NCBI GenBank assembly: GCA_040219135.1
Contig: JAVJTA010000013.1
Span: 310,001-374,000, forward strand
DNA: 64,000 bases
Reading direction: 5' to 3'
Source of the DNA: UBA7803 sp040219135
Lineage (GTDB): Bacteria; Pseudomonadota; Gammaproteobacteria; Pseudomonadales; Azotimanducaceae
A model generated the notes under the pieces. The model had not been told where the DNA came from. It did not search any database and was given only the letters and a program-made list of their open reading frames with translations. How positions within the stretch are numbered: position 1 is the stretch's first letter; every line of letters starts with the position of its first letter. Of this stretch, positions 33,364 through 42,282 are shown piece after piece. Made by a program: the position numbers and the translations under genes.

Positions 33364-35850
33364 TCAGCCGACGTCGACGGCTTCTATGAGCCCCGGGCGC
33401 AGCAGCGGGCCCTTGCGCTTGCGTTCGTACTTCTGCGCCGGCGTGTTGACGATCTCCGTGAGTTCGCCGGCCGCGAGCCCGACGGCGATACGCTCCGGGG
33501 TCGCATCGTCGTACAGCGTGGTGCGCTGGCGCGGCCTGCGCTTCGAGAATTCGATCATGTCGATCATCAGCTGCGGCGAGGTCTCCTGTCCGTGCTGGGT
33601 GCCGGCGGCCCGGGAGATGCTCTCGTTCATGAGGGTCCCGCCGAGGTCGTTGCAGCCGGCATTCAGACAGGCTTTGACCCCCGCGTAGCCGAGCTTCACC
33701 CAGCTCGCCTGAATGTTTTCGATGTAGGGGTGCAGGGCCAGCCGCGCCACCGCGTGCATCAGCACCGCCTCGCGGAACGTCGGGCCCTTGCGGGCTTTGC
33801 CTTTGAGGTACATGGGCGCTTCCATGTGCACGAACGGCAGCGGCACGAACTCGGTGAAGCCGCCGGTGCGCTTCTGCAGGTCGCGGATGCGCAGCAGATG
33901 CCGAGCCCAGTGTTCGGGGCGCTCGACGTGGCCGTACATGATGGTGGCCGTGGTGCGGAAGCCGACGTTGTGGGCGGCTTCCATGACCGCCAGCCACTGC
34001 TCGGTGTTGATCTTGTCGGCGCAGATGATCTGGCGGACCTCGTCGTCGAGGATCTCGGCGGCGGTGCCGGGCAGGGTGCCGAGCCCTGCCTCTTTCAGGC
34101 GCTTCAGGTAGGTTTCCAGATCGAGTTCCAGGGTCGCCGCGCCCTGCCACACCTCGAGCGGCGAGAACGCGTGCACGTGCATGTCCGGCACGGCGGCCTT
34201 CACCGCGTGGACGATGGCCGCGTACTTGTCGCCCGTGTACTCCGGATGGATTCCGCCCTGCATGCACACTTCCGTGGCGCCGCGGTCCCAGGCCTCGCGG
34301 GTGCGGCGCTGGATTTCTTCATCGGACAGATCGTAGGGCCTGCCGCGCAGGTTTTCCGACAGCTTGCCCTTGGAGAACGCGCAGAACTGGCACTTGAAGT
34401 AGCAGATGTTGGTGTAGTTGATGTTGCGGTTGACGACGTAGCTGACGGTGTCGCCGTTAACGGCCTGACGCAGGCTGTTTGCGGCCTGCACCACGGCGCT
34501 GAAGTCGTCGCCCCGGGCAGCGAACAGACGTACCAGATCGGCTTCCGCGAGATCGTCGCCCTGCGCGGCGCGATCGAGGATCGCAGCGAGATCGGCAGAG
34601 ACGTGCCTGGGCGCGCGCGTGATGGCGTCCAGCAGCGCCGTCGGCGGTTCGCCTTCCGCTCCGGGACACCAGTCGTCGGTGCGGGCGGCGCCTTCGGCAT
34701 CCACCAGCTCGAGAATGCGTTCGTGCAGGCCGGCATCGACCCAGGCGTCGAGGCTGCGCACGAACGACGGGTACACGGTCAGCCGCTCGTGCAGGTGCTT
34801 GCCGGCGCCGGCGGTTTCCCGCGTCAGCTCGTCGAGGTGCGGCCACGGCGCCTCGGGATTGACGAAGTCGGGGGTGAGCGGCGACACGCCGCCCCAGTCG
34901 TTGATGCCGGCATCGACGATCTGCGGCAGCACGCCGGGACTCAGATTCGGCGGCGCCTGCACGCTCATGTGCGGTCCGAACAGGATCCGGGCGACAGCGA
35001 TGGTCCACAGCAGCTCGTTCAGATCCGGCTCCGGCGCCAGTGCCATCTTGGTTTCCGGTTTGGCGCGGAAGTTTTGGACGATGATCTCCTGGATGTGTCC
35101 GTGGCGCTGGTGCACGTCGCGGATGGCGAGGAGAGATTCCACCCGCTCCCGCCGGGTCTCGCCGATGCCGATGAGAATGCCGGTGGTGAACGGGATCTTC
35201 GCCTCTCCGGCAAGTTCCAGCGTTTCGAGCCGCACCGCGGGTACCTTGTCCGGAGAGCCGTAGTGGGGCATGCCCTTCTCGGTGAGCCGATCCGACAACG
35301 ACTCCAGCATGATGCCCATGGACGGAGAGACGGGCCGCAGCCTGGCGAGCTCCTCGGCGGTCATGGTGCCGGGATTCAGATGGGGCAGCAGGCCGGTCTC
35401 CTCGAGCACCCGCTGGGCGACGTGCTGCAGATAGTCGAGGGTGCTGTCGAAACCCATGTCGGCCAGGGCCTCGCGCGCCGCCCTGTAGCGCAGCTCGGGC
35501 TTTTCGCCCAGGGTGAACAGCGCTTCCTTGCAGCCCATGGCGGCCCCGTGGCGGGCGATCTCCAGGACCTCGTCCACGGTCAGGTAGGGGGCCTTCAGCT
35601 TGCGCGGCACCTGGGCGAACGTGCAGTAGTGGCAGACGTCGCGGCACAGGTGGGTGAGCGGAATGAACACCTTGCGCGAGTAGGTGACTCCGTTGCCGAA
35701 ACCGCGGTCGCGGATGCTGGCCGCCAGGCCGGCCAGGGCGGCGGTGTCCTGTTCGGCCGCCAGTTCCAGGGCGAGGGCGCGGTCCGGCAGCTCGTGGCGG
35801 TCGTTCAGCTCGGCGGCGCGTTGTAATGCGGTTCGCGTCATGGGGCTCAC
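33364..35850 (-). CDS. fbiC: FO synthase, fused CofG-CofH (FbiC)
   Basis: The 828-residue protein contains two radical-SAM domains in order. An N-terminal CofG-type domain has the cluster motif C69-x3-C73-x2-C76 (CRDVCHYCTFAQ). A C-terminal CofH-type domain has C483-x3-C487-x2-C490 (CYFKCQFCAFSKGK). Together they condense 5-amino-6-ribitylaminouracil and tyrosine into FO, the deazaflavin chromophore of F420. Archaea usually carry separate CofG and CofH; fusion is typical of actinobacteria and some proteobacteria. Gene order on the minus strand is npdG-cofE-cofD-cofC-fbiC, ending here with a 16-bp gap after cofC. The lack of truncation and both Cys sets support activity. Confidence 0.96.
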   Translation of the reverse strand: MSPMTRTALQRAAELNDRHELPDRALALELAAEQDTAALAGLAASIRDRGFGNGVTYSRKVFIPLTHLCRDVCHYCTFAQVPRKLKAPYLTVDEVLEIARHGAAMGCKEALFTLGEKPELRYRAAREALADMGFDSTLDYLQHVAQRVLEETGLLPHLNPGTMTAEELARLRPVSPSMGIMLESLSDRLTEKGMPHYGSPDKVPAVRLETLELAGEAKIPFTTGILIGIGETRRERVESLLAIRDVHQRHGHIQEIIVQNFRAKPETKMALAPEPDLNELLWTIAVARILFGPHMSVQAPPNLSPGVLPQIVDAGINDWGGVSPLTPDFVNPEAPWPHLDELTRETAGAGKHLHERLTVYPSFVRSLDAWVDAGLHERILELVDAEGAARTDDWCPGAEGEPPTALLDAITRAPRHVSADLAAILDRAAQGDDLAEADLVRLFAARGDDFSAVVQAANSLRQAVNGDTVSYVVNRNINYTNICYFKCQFCAFSKGKLSENLRGRPYDLSDEEIQRRTREAWDRGATEVCMQGGIHPEYTGDKYAAIVHAVKAAVPDMHVHAFSPLEVWQGAATLELDLETYLKRLKEAGLGTLPGTAAEILDDEVRQIICADKINTEQWLAVMEAAHNVGFRTTATIMYGHVERPEHWARHLLRIRDLQKRTGGFTEFVPLPFVHMEAPMYLKGKARKGPTFREAVLMHAVARLALHPYIENIQASWVKLGYAGVKACLNAGCNDLGGTLMNESISRAAGTQHGQETSPQLMIDMIEFSKRRPRQRTTLYDDATPERIAVGLAAGELTEIVNTPAQKYERKRKGPLLRPGLIEAVDVG

Positions 35851-35866
35851 ACGGTGGAAAAGTCAA

Positions 35867-36589
35867 TCAGTCATTGTGGGCATCGCGGCGCCGGTCGTCC
35901 ACAGGGTCCGTGTGGGCCTCGGAGCCGGCGTCCGTGGCCGCCGCCGGTACGCCCAGGCGCCGGGCGATCCCCGACCGGTGCAGGAAAATGGCCGTCTGGG
36001 TGCCCGGTCCACCGGCCAGCAGGGCCTGCAGGTCGTCGGGTGTGTCCACGTCCAGGGCAAAGCGCTTCGACGGCACGATCCGGGGCGGCGTTCCCGCGGC
36101 GAAGGCGGCGTCCACGTGGGGCTTGAAGCTGCGTCCGTCGAACCTGAGGGGTATGCAGTTCGGCGGCGAGCAGATCAGGCCGTTGGTGCCCAGATGTTCG
36201 TCGTCCGGGATCACCGTCACGGTCTCGTGCCCCGCGAGGATCGCGTCGATCTCCTCCGGCGTGATCAGCGGAACGTCCGCCGGCACGATCATCACCCCGC
36301 GGGCCTGCAGGTGCTGGGCTGCATGGTCGGCGGCCTGGGTCAGCGCCTCGCTCAGATCGGCGTCCGGGCTTTCGGTGAAGCGTTCGGTGCCGAAGGCCTG
36401 GGCCAGGGCGTCGGCCTCCGGCGTTCGCGACACGATGAGCACGCCGGACAACGCTTCGCTCCGCGCCAGGGCGTTCAGCACGTCCCGGGCCATCGCCAGC
36501 ATCAGCGCCCGGCGTTCATCCGGCGACAGCACGCTGGCGAGGCGGCGCTTGGCGGCTTCCAGGGACTTGATCGGGACGATGGCCCACAT
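35867..36589 (-). CDS. cofC: 2-phospholactate/PEP guanylyltransferase (CofC/FbiD)
   Basis: The 240-residue nucleotidyltransferase begins MWAIVPIKSLEAAKRRLASVL, a typical CofC start with the VPxKxLxxAKxRL pattern. The middle holds MIVPADVPLITPEEI (the metal-binding Asp block) and GTNGLICSPP. It forms GTP-derived L-lactyl-2-diphospho-5'-guanosine, or the PEP/3-phosphoglycerate equivalents. The acceptor that it uses in this organism is not decidable by eye. A 35-40-residue hydrophilic C-terminal tail beyond the usual end (GSEAHTDPVDDRRRDAHND) has no obvious function. It lies 4 bp downstream of cofD. Confidence 0.93.
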   Translation of the reverse strand: MWAIVPIKSLEAAKRRLASVLSPDERRALMLAMARDVLNALARSEALSGVLIVSRTPEADALAQAFGTERFTESPDADLSEALTQAADHAAQHLQARGVMIVPADVPLITPEEIDAILAGHETVTVIPDDEHLGTNGLICSPPNCIPLRFDGRSFKPHVDAAFAAGTPPRIVPSKRFALDVDTPDDLQALLAGGPGTQTAIFLHRSGIARRLGVPAAATDAGSEAHTDPVDDRRRDAHND

Positions 36590-36593
36590 GCGC

Positions 36594-37523
36594 TCACCCC
36601 AGGTCGGCGACGAAGTCCAGCACGGTTCTGGCCAGATCCATGCGGTCGCGCAACGTTACCATGACGGTCTGGGCCACGACAGAAGGCACCGGAATCCGCG
36701 CCTGGAGCGCCTGGTCCTGGCGATCCAGAACGAATCCGTCGAGCAGGTCACCGTAGTGCTCGGCCACCTGAACCGTGGTCGCGGGCAGGTCGAGCTCGCG
36801 CATCATCTTGGCCGCCGGGCCCTTCAGCGCGGCGCCGCCGACGATGGGAGAAACCGCGACCACGGGCGCGCGCGCGGACTTCAGGGCCTCCCGCAGACCG
36901 GGGATGGACAGCATCGGGTCCACGGAGACGAAGGGATTGGAGGGGCAGATCACGACGCCGTCGGCGTCGTTGAGCCAGCCCAGCAGGGGCGGGCTCGGCT
37001 GTGCCGAATCGGCGCCGCGGAACTCGAAGCCGATGACCGCGGGTTCACAGCGGTCGCGGACGAAGTAATGCTGAAATGCCAGCGGCCCGCCGGCGGTGAC
37101 CACGGTGGTGCGCACCGGATCGTCGGACATGGGCAGCAGCCGGTGCTCGATGCCTAGGCTCGTGGCGATGGTGGCGGCCACCTCGGTGCGCGTCATGCCC
37201 TGGCTGAGCAGGCGGGTGCGGTGCAGGTGCAGTGCCAGGTCCCGGTCGCCGAGCCGGAACCAGGCCTCGCCGCCGAGGACCTCGAGCGTCTCGAGGAAGT
37301 GCCAGGTCTCGTCGCGTCGGCCCCAGCCGGTTTCCGGATTGGCCAGGCCGGCGAGGGTGTAGGTGAGGGTGTCCAGGTCCGGACAGATCTCGAGCCCCAG
37401 GTGCTCGAAGTCGTCGCCGGTGTTGGCCGCGAAGGCGACTTCGTCGGGCCCGAGCAGGCGCGCCAGGCCAAGGGCCAGCTTGGCTCCGCCCACACCGCCG
37501 GTAATGGCGAGTATTCTCGGCAT
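36594..37523 (-). CDS. cofD: 2-phospho-L-lactate transferase (CofD/FbiA)
   Basis: The 309-residue CofD-family enzyme begins MPRILAITGGVGGAKLALGLARLL with the GDP-binding GGVGGAKL loop. The core blocks are NTGDDFEHLGLEICPDLDTLTYTLAG, LGDRDLALHLHRTRLLSQG and VICPSNPFVSVDPMLSIPG. It transfers the phospholactyl/enolpyruvyl moiety to FO, giving F420-0 or dehydro-F420-0. Length and motif order are standard. It is sandwiched between cofE (10-bp gap) and cofC (4-bp gap), so the whole set is one operon. Confidence 0.96.
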   Translation of the reverse strand: MPRILAITGGVGGAKLALGLARLLGPDEVAFAANTGDDFEHLGLEICPDLDTLTYTLAGLANPETGWGRRDETWHFLETLEVLGGEAWFRLGDRDLALHLHRTRLLSQGMTRTEVAATIATSLGIEHRLLPMSDDPVRTTVVTAGGPLAFQHYFVRDRCEPAVIGFEFRGADSAQPSPPLLGWLNDADGVVICPSNPFVSVDPMLSIPGLREALKSARAPVVAVSPIVGGAALKGPAAKMMRELDLPATTVQVAEHYGDLLDGFVLDRQDQALQARIPVPSVVAQTVMVTLRDRMDLARTVLDFVADLG

Positions 37524-37533
37524 CGGCTCTGTG

Positions 37534-38307
37534 CTACCTGAACAGGTCTTCTTCCAGCGGCCGGTTCATTCCCGTGGCCGGCTCGTCGACGTCCTCCGGC
37601 GCCAGGCCCCGGATCAAAGCCACCGGCGTGCGTTCCGTGGTTTCGCCCATCACCAGGGTGGCCATGGTGGCCAGGGCGTCCGCGCGATTGATGAGGGTGA
37701 CCTTGAGTTCGCGGCCGTAGATGTCGCGGCCGCCGCGGCGGTCGTCGAGGGTGCGCACCCCCGAGCAGCCGATGGCGGCGCCGATGGTGCCGAGTCGCCA
37801 CGGGCGGTTGCTGCTGTCGGTGATCAGCACGCCGAGGCGGACGCCGCTGCGCTGCTCCAGGGCGGCCCGCAGCCCCCGGGCCGAGGCATCCGGGTCGCGC
37901 GGCAGCAGCAGCGCGTGCTCCGCATCCGTGCCGGCCGCGCCGTGTTCGATGTTCGACTGGTCGATGCCGGCGTTGGCGCCCACCAGGCCGAGGCGGTGGC
38001 GCACGATCAGCACGCCGGGCTTCTTGCGCACCACCTCGGTGGATTCGTCCAGCACCAGCTGCACCAGGCGCGGGTCCTTGTCGGTCTCCCGCGCCAGCGC
38101 GATGGCGGCCTCACTCGGGTCGACCGACGCCAGCGCAACGAGCCGACCCTCGGCCTTCGAGACGATCTTCTGGGCAACGCAGATCAGATCGCCGTCCACC
38201 AGCGTGAGACGGGCGGCGTCGAGTGCTGCGGCAATCAGCGCCGGCAGGTCGTCGCCGCTGCGGACCATGGGCATGCCGCCCAGCGGCTGTACCGAGAGCG
38301 GCGTCAT
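37534..38307 (-). CDS. cofE: F420-0:gamma-L-glutamyl ligase (CofE), stand-alone
   Basis: The 257-residue ligase matches the CofE/FbiB N-domain: MTPLSVQPLGGMPMVRSGDDLPALI start, VDGDLICVAQKIVSKAEGR, SNRPWRLGTIGAAIGCSG and DIYGRELKVTLINRADALATMATLVMGE. It adds gamma-linked glutamates to F420-0. Mycobacterial FbiB fuses this domain to an FMN-dependent reductase that reduces dehydro-F420-0; here the second domain is absent, and the gene ends 10 bp before cofD. Either that reductase is elsewhere or the side chain is made without it. There is a 39-bp gap to npdG. Confidence 0.95.
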   Translation of the reverse strand: MTPLSVQPLGGMPMVRSGDDLPALIAAALDAARLTLVDGDLICVAQKIVSKAEGRLVALASVDPSEAAIALARETDKDPRLVQLVLDESTEVVRKKPGVLIVRHRLGLVGANAGIDQSNIEHGAAGTDAEHALLLPRDPDASARGLRAALEQRSGVRLGVLITDSSNRPWRLGTIGAAIGCSGVRTLDDRRGGRDIYGRELKVTLINRADALATMATLVMGETTERTPVALIRGLAPEDVDEPATGMNRPLEEDLFR

Positions 38308-38346
38308 GGTCCGGGACTCGCCGGCGGCTGCATGCCGGCGCGGCGC

Positions 38347-39024
38347 TCAGTGCTCGCCCTGACCGACGATCTTGATTCCGGCATGGGAAAGTTCCCCCTG
38401 GCGGTTGATCTGAATCAGGATCGAGGTCAGCGCCTCGGCCGCGGCGGCATTGGCGATGGGCCCGGCGTGCCAGCCCTTCATTCCGGCCTGGGTGATCAGG
38501 TCGATGACCTTCTGTCGTGCGTCCTTCTTGTTGCCGGCGACCAGGACGTCGCACTCGATGTGAACGTCCTGCTGCAGCAGGTGGGCCGCAATGTTCTGGA
38601 ACGCGCTCACCACCATGACGTCGTCGCCGAGCAGTTCCTGGGCGCGCTTGCCCGCGCTGCCTTCCGGCGGCAGCTGCACGGTTCCGACCTTCGGCGGCAC
38701 CAGCGGAACGGTGACGTCGATGAGGATCTTGCCAGCGAGTCCTGCTCTGACGTGTTCCAGGGTGGAAAGCTGATGGTCCGCCGGCACGGTCAGCACCACG
38801 ATGTCGCCGGCCGCGGCGGCATCGGCATTCTCCATCGCGTCCGCGGGGGTATCGGGGCTGATCTCGTGCAGCTTGGCGACCGCGGCCTGGGCTTTCTCCA
38901 GGGTCCGCGAGCCGATGACGATCCGGTGGCCCGCCTTGGACCAGCGGATGGCGAGTCCGGTGCCCAGGTCCCCGGTGCCGCCGAGAATGGCGATGGTGTC
39001 GTGCGCGGTGCTGTCGTCTGCCAT
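38347..39024 (-). CDS. npdG: NADPH-dependent F420 reductase (NpdG-like)
   Basis: The 225-residue Rossmann protein begins with DTIAILGGTGDLGTGLAIRWSKAGHRIVIGSR. The GGTGDLG loop and the following SR pair match NADPH-binding F420:NADP+ oxidoreductases. The C-terminal half includes VVSAFQNIAAHLLQ and NAAAAEALTSILIQIN. It passes hydride between NADPH and F420, supplying F420H2 to the LLM and PPOX enzymes. ATG 39024 has GAGAGGAA upstream; the longer frame to 39105 adds a Pro/Arg-rich stretch and is rejected. As the first gene of the five-gene operon it couples cofactor reduction with cofactor synthesis. Confidence 0.93.
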   Translation of the reverse strand: MADDSTAHDTIAILGGTGDLGTGLAIRWSKAGHRIVIGSRTLEKAQAAVAKLHEISPDTPADAMENADAAAAGDIVVLTVPADHQLSTLEHVRAGLAGKILIDVTVPLVPPKVGTVQLPPEGSAGKRAQELLGDDVMVVSAFQNIAAHLLQQDVHIECDVLVAGNKKDARQKVIDLITQAGMKGWHAGPIANAAAAEALTSILIQINRQGELSHAGIKIVGQGEH

Positions 39025-39216
39025 GGCTGGTTCCTCTCTGTCCGGGCTGTGTCCGGGCGTTCTGATGGACCGCGGCGGATCGGGAATGGACCCGCTGGCG
39101 GCCAAAAAGTCGTGAATTATGCCGTCATCGCGGCTCGTGCTGCCACACCGGTGTCGCCGATCGGCAGCGTGCAGTATCGTGCAGGGCTCGTGAAGCGATT
39201 GTCACAGGGGGAACAC

Positions 39217-40128
39217 ATGCGGATCGGAGTCATGATCGGCGGCGACGGCCAGCGGCGCACGCTGAACGACATCATCGGGGTGGCGAGGCAGGTGGAAGCG
39301 GCCGGGCTGGACGACGTCTGGATGGCCAATATCTTCTCCCACGACGCCATTTCGGCCCTGGCCCTGGTCGGTCGGGAGACCCGGCGCATCGGGCTCGGCA
39401 CCGCGGTCACCCCGACCTACCCGCGCCATCCCGTTGCCATCGCCCAGCAGGCGCTCACCACGGCGGCCGCCAGCGGTAACCGTTTCACCCTGGGGATCGG
39501 TCTGTCGCACAAGCTGGTGATCGAAGACATGTTCGGCATGTCCTACGCCAAGCCGGCGCGGCACATGCGCGAGTACCTGGAGGTGCTGATGCCGCTGGTG
39601 CGCGGCGAGACGGCGTCGTTCCAGGGCGACGAGTATCGGGTCAGCAACGTCGCCATGGACATTCCGGACGCCGAGCGCCTGCCGGTGGTCATTGCCGCGC
39701 TGGGTCCGGTGATGCTGAAACTCGCCGGCGAGCTCGCCGACGGCACTAACACCTGGATGGTCGGGCCGAAGACCATGGAGAGCCACATCGTCAAACGATT
39801 GACCGCCGCGGCGGCTGGCGCCGGGCGCCCGGATCCGCTGGTGGTGGGTGGGTTTCCCATCGTCCTCACCGACAAGGTCGACGAGGCGCGGGCGCAGATC
39901 GCGGAGTCCCTGGTCATCTACGGTCAGCTGCCGAGCTATCGCGCCATGCTCGACCGCGAAGGCGCGGCGGGACCGGCGGACATCGCCATCGTCGGCGACG
40001 AGAACGCCCTGCGCGGCGAGCTGAAGCGCCTGGAGGATCTCGGCGTCACCCACTTCAACGCCGCCATCGCGGCCGTGGACGACGGGGCCTTCGAGCGCAC
40101 CCTCGAGTTCCTCGGTTCGACCCGCTGA
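39217..40128 (+). CDS. LLM-class F420-dependent oxidoreductase, TIGR03564-like
   Basis: The 303-residue luciferase-like protein shows MRIGVMIGGDGQ, VARQVEAAGLDDVWMANIFSHDA, IGLGTAVTPTYPRHPVAIAQQ and LGIGLSHKLVIEDMFGM. It resembles the MSMEG_4879-type (TIGR03564) F420 family. Of the eight LLM genes in the window it is the only one directly next to the F420 operon, divergent from npdG across 192 bp, which suggests joint control. Start at ATG 39217 follows an AGGGGG site; the long frame upstream crosses the F420 genes on the other strand and is not coding. An alpha/beta hydrolase gene follows in the same direction. Confidence 0.89.
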   Translation: MRIGVMIGGDGQRRTLNDIIGVARQVEAAGLDDVWMANIFSHDAISALALVGRETRRIGLGTAVTPTYPRHPVAIAQQALTTAAASGNRFTLGIGLSHKLVIEDMFGMSYAKPARHMREYLEVLMPLVRGETASFQGDEYRVSNVAMDIPDAERLPVVIAALGPVMLKLAGELADGTNTWMVGPKTMESHIVKRLTAAAAGAGRPDPLVVGGFPIVLTDKVDEARAQIAESLVIYGQLPSYRAMLDREGAAGPADIAIVGDENALRGELKRLEDLGVTHFNAAIAAVDDGAFERTLEFLGSTR

Positions 40129-40147
40129 ATCGGATGGAGGAGCACCC

Positions 40148-41332
40148 ATGACGACAGGCTCGCAACCGGGCACGCCGCGCGGCTGTGAGCGCATCGCCTA
40201 TGCCGTCGGCTTCCTGGAAAACGCCACCTACAGCGATGTCTACGGGGGCGGCGGTGCGACCGTCGGGCTCGACTGCCACCTGGTCAGGCCCGTCGATCGA
40301 CCTTCCGACACCCTGATCGTGTTCATGCACCCGGTTGGCGGCGGCATGTACCTGCCGATGGTGCGAGAGCTCGCCCGGGTCGGCCATCACGTTCTCTGGG
40401 CCAATTCCCGCTACCGGGGCGCGGACTACGCGCTGCTCATGGAAAAGGTAGCCTGCGATCTCGGAGAGGCCATCTGCGATGCCCGCGATCGCCTGGGCTA
40501 TTCGAACATCGTCCTGGCAGGGTGGTCTGGTGGCGGTTCGCTCATGATGTGGTATCAGGCGCTGGCTGAAGCCGGCGAAGGCATCTGGGATACCGCCGCG
40601 GGTGATCCTTACACGGTGGATGCAGCGCGCATGCCGCCCGCCGATGCAGTCATGATGCTGGCCGCTCATGTGAGTCGACACCGGATCTTCACGGAATGGC
40701 TCGACCCCTCGATCAGCGACGAGACGAAGCCGGAACTGCGCGATCGGGCATTGAACCTGTACGATCCCGAGAACCCGAACCAGCCGTCCTATTCGGCCGA
40801 ATTCCTCGCCACGTTCGCCGGCGCGCAGATTGCCCGCAACCGTCGTATCACCGCCTGGGTTCGGCAAAAGCTCGAAGCCATTCGTTCATCGGACAGCCCG
40901 TGGCGTGAGTTCGCCTTCACCGTGCACGGCACCATGGCGGATCCCCGATGGCTGGATCCGACCATCGAACCCAGCGATCGGAAGCCCGCAACCTGTTACC
41001 TCGGCGATCCGCAGATCGTCAATGACGGTCCCGTCGGCCTGGCGCGATTCTGCACGCTGCGCAGCTGGCTCAGTCAGTGGAGCTTCGACGATGCGCGCTG
41101 CGATGCCATTGCGTCAGGGGGCAGGATCAGCGTGCCCGTACTGGTTGTCGGAAACACCGCTGACGACGCCTGCACGCCAAGTCACACGACGCGCCTGTTC
41201 GATGCCGTCGGACACGATCGGAAGCGGCTGCACATGGTCCAGGGCGCGACCCACTACTACACCGGACCGGATGGACGGGCCCACCTGGCCGAGGCGAGCG
41301 GCGTCATCACCGAGTTTCTGGGCGACCTGTAG
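40148..41332 (+). CDS. alpha/beta hydrolase
   Basis: The 394-residue protein has an alpha/beta fold with the nucleophile elbow GWSGGG (Ser127), an oxyanion segment VFMHPVGGG, VLVVGNTADDACTP carrying the acid residue, and the catalytic His in GATHYYTGPDG. A long helical cap (about 140-290) contains several acidic patches and is larger than that of a minimal hydrolase. It may act on bulky esters or lactones. GGAGGAGCACCC precedes ATG 40148, 19 bp after the LLM gene, consistent with one transcript. The substrate is unknown. Confidence 0.85.
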   Translation: MTTGSQPGTPRGCERIAYAVGFLENATYSDVYGGGGATVGLDCHLVRPVDRPSDTLIVFMHPVGGGMYLPMVRELARVGHHVLWANSRYRGADYALLMEKVACDLGEAICDARDRLGYSNIVLAGWSGGGSLMMWYQALAEAGEGIWDTAAGDPYTVDAARMPPADAVMMLAAHVSRHRIFTEWLDPSISDETKPELRDRALNLYDPENPNQPSYSAEFLATFAGAQIARNRRITAWVRQKLEAIRSSDSPWREFAFTVHGTMADPRWLDPTIEPSDRKPATCYLGDPQIVNDGPVGLARFCTLRSWLSQWSFDDARCDAIASGGRISVPVLVVGNTADDACTPSHTTRLFDAVGHDRKRLHMVQGATHYYTGPDGRAHLAEASGVITEFLGDL

Positions 41333-41367
41333 CACCGGGCCGGATGCCTCCCGCAAGCGGACCGGCG

Positions 41368-42228
41368 TCAGGCCCCCGGCCGCATCCCGTGGTGCTTGCG
41401 GCCCTGGTAGCCGGGGTCGATGAGCCGGCGCGGGTGGCGACCGTCCACGTAGCCCATGAACCCGGGATCGATGACGTTGTAGCCGAGCAGGGCCTGTATC
41501 CGTTCGCTGTAGCGCCCGGCCAGGTCCGGCGGGACCGCCAGCACCATGTGTTCGATCTGGCGCAGAAACGGCATGCAGTACTGGGGCGTGATCGCGAGGC
41601 GTGTGCCGTGGCTGCGATTGGCGCCGCCGCGGTGGTAGAGATTGCCGGCGAACACCAGCACCGAGCCCGCCGGCATCAGCACCGGCACGGCGTCGGCCGC
41701 ATCCGGTGCCCGCTCCGGGCCCCAGCGGTGGCTTCCGGCGATCACCTCGGTGGCGCCGTTGTCCGCGGTGAAATCGTCCAGCGCCCAGATCGTGCTGACC
41801 CCGAGCGCCTCCCGCGGCCGGGCGAAGATCGGGTGGCCGCTGTGGCCGGCGGCGTCGTCGACGTGGAAGTCCTGGGCCGTCTCCCCGGGATGGACGTTGA
41901 TGGCGAGCGCCGCCGACAGCAGGTAATTGCGCGGCAGCAGGGCGTCGACCAGCTCGAGAACCGCCGGGTGTTCGATCAGTTCCGCCACCGTCGGGGCTTT
42001 GGCCAGCAGGGCATAGACGCGCTCGCTGTGGAAGCCTTCGAAGTCGTTGCGGCCCATGTGGCGGCGCTGCAGGTACGGTCCGAGTTCGGCACGGACGCGT
42101 TCGCCGGTGTCGGCGTCGATGGCGCGTTCCAGCACCGTGTAGCCCTGGTCGCGGATTCGGGCAAGGTGGTCGGCCGGGGACAGGTCGGCGTTGCGCATGG
42201 CGGCTCCCGCGGGACGGGCCTTGATCAT
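41368..42228 (-). CDS. phytanoyl-CoA dioxygenase-family protein
   Basis: The 286-residue Fe(II)/2-oxoglutarate-dependent oxygenase has the facial triad His122-x-Asp124 (in FHVDD) and His199 (LYHRGGAN), with Arg210 placed to bind 2-oxoglutarate. The family hydroxylates branched or cyclic substrates, including phytanoyl-CoA and secondary metabolites. The start is uncertain: ATG 42228 gives ten extra residues, and ATG 42198 has a GGGAG site five bases upstream and may be the true start. It is divergent from the SDR gene and convergent with the alpha/beta hydrolase. Confidence 0.88.
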   Translation of the reverse strand: MIKARPAGAAMRNADLSPADHLARIRDQGYTVLERAIDADTGERVRAELGPYLQRRHMGRNDFEGFHSERVYALLAKAPTVAELIEHPAVLELVDALLPRNYLLSAALAINVHPGETAQDFHVDDAAGHSGHPIFARPREALGVSTIWALDDFTADNGATEVIAGSHRWGPERAPDAADAVPVLMPAGSVLVFAGNLYHRGGANRSHGTRLAITPQYCMPFLRQIEHMVLAVPPDLAGRYSERIQALLGYNVIDPGFMGYVDGRHPRRLIDPGYQGRKHHGMRPGA

Positions 42229-42282
42229 CGCATTTCCGCCCGGGACCGGCTACAAAGGTTCCTTTCGCAAGGGGAGAGACTA

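Noticed and set aside
37363..39216. Plus-strand upstream part of a 921-residue frame ending in the LLM gene
   Set aside because: Antisense to cofD, cofE and npdG; only the last 303 residues, from ATG 39217, have the LLM fold and a ribosome-binding site.
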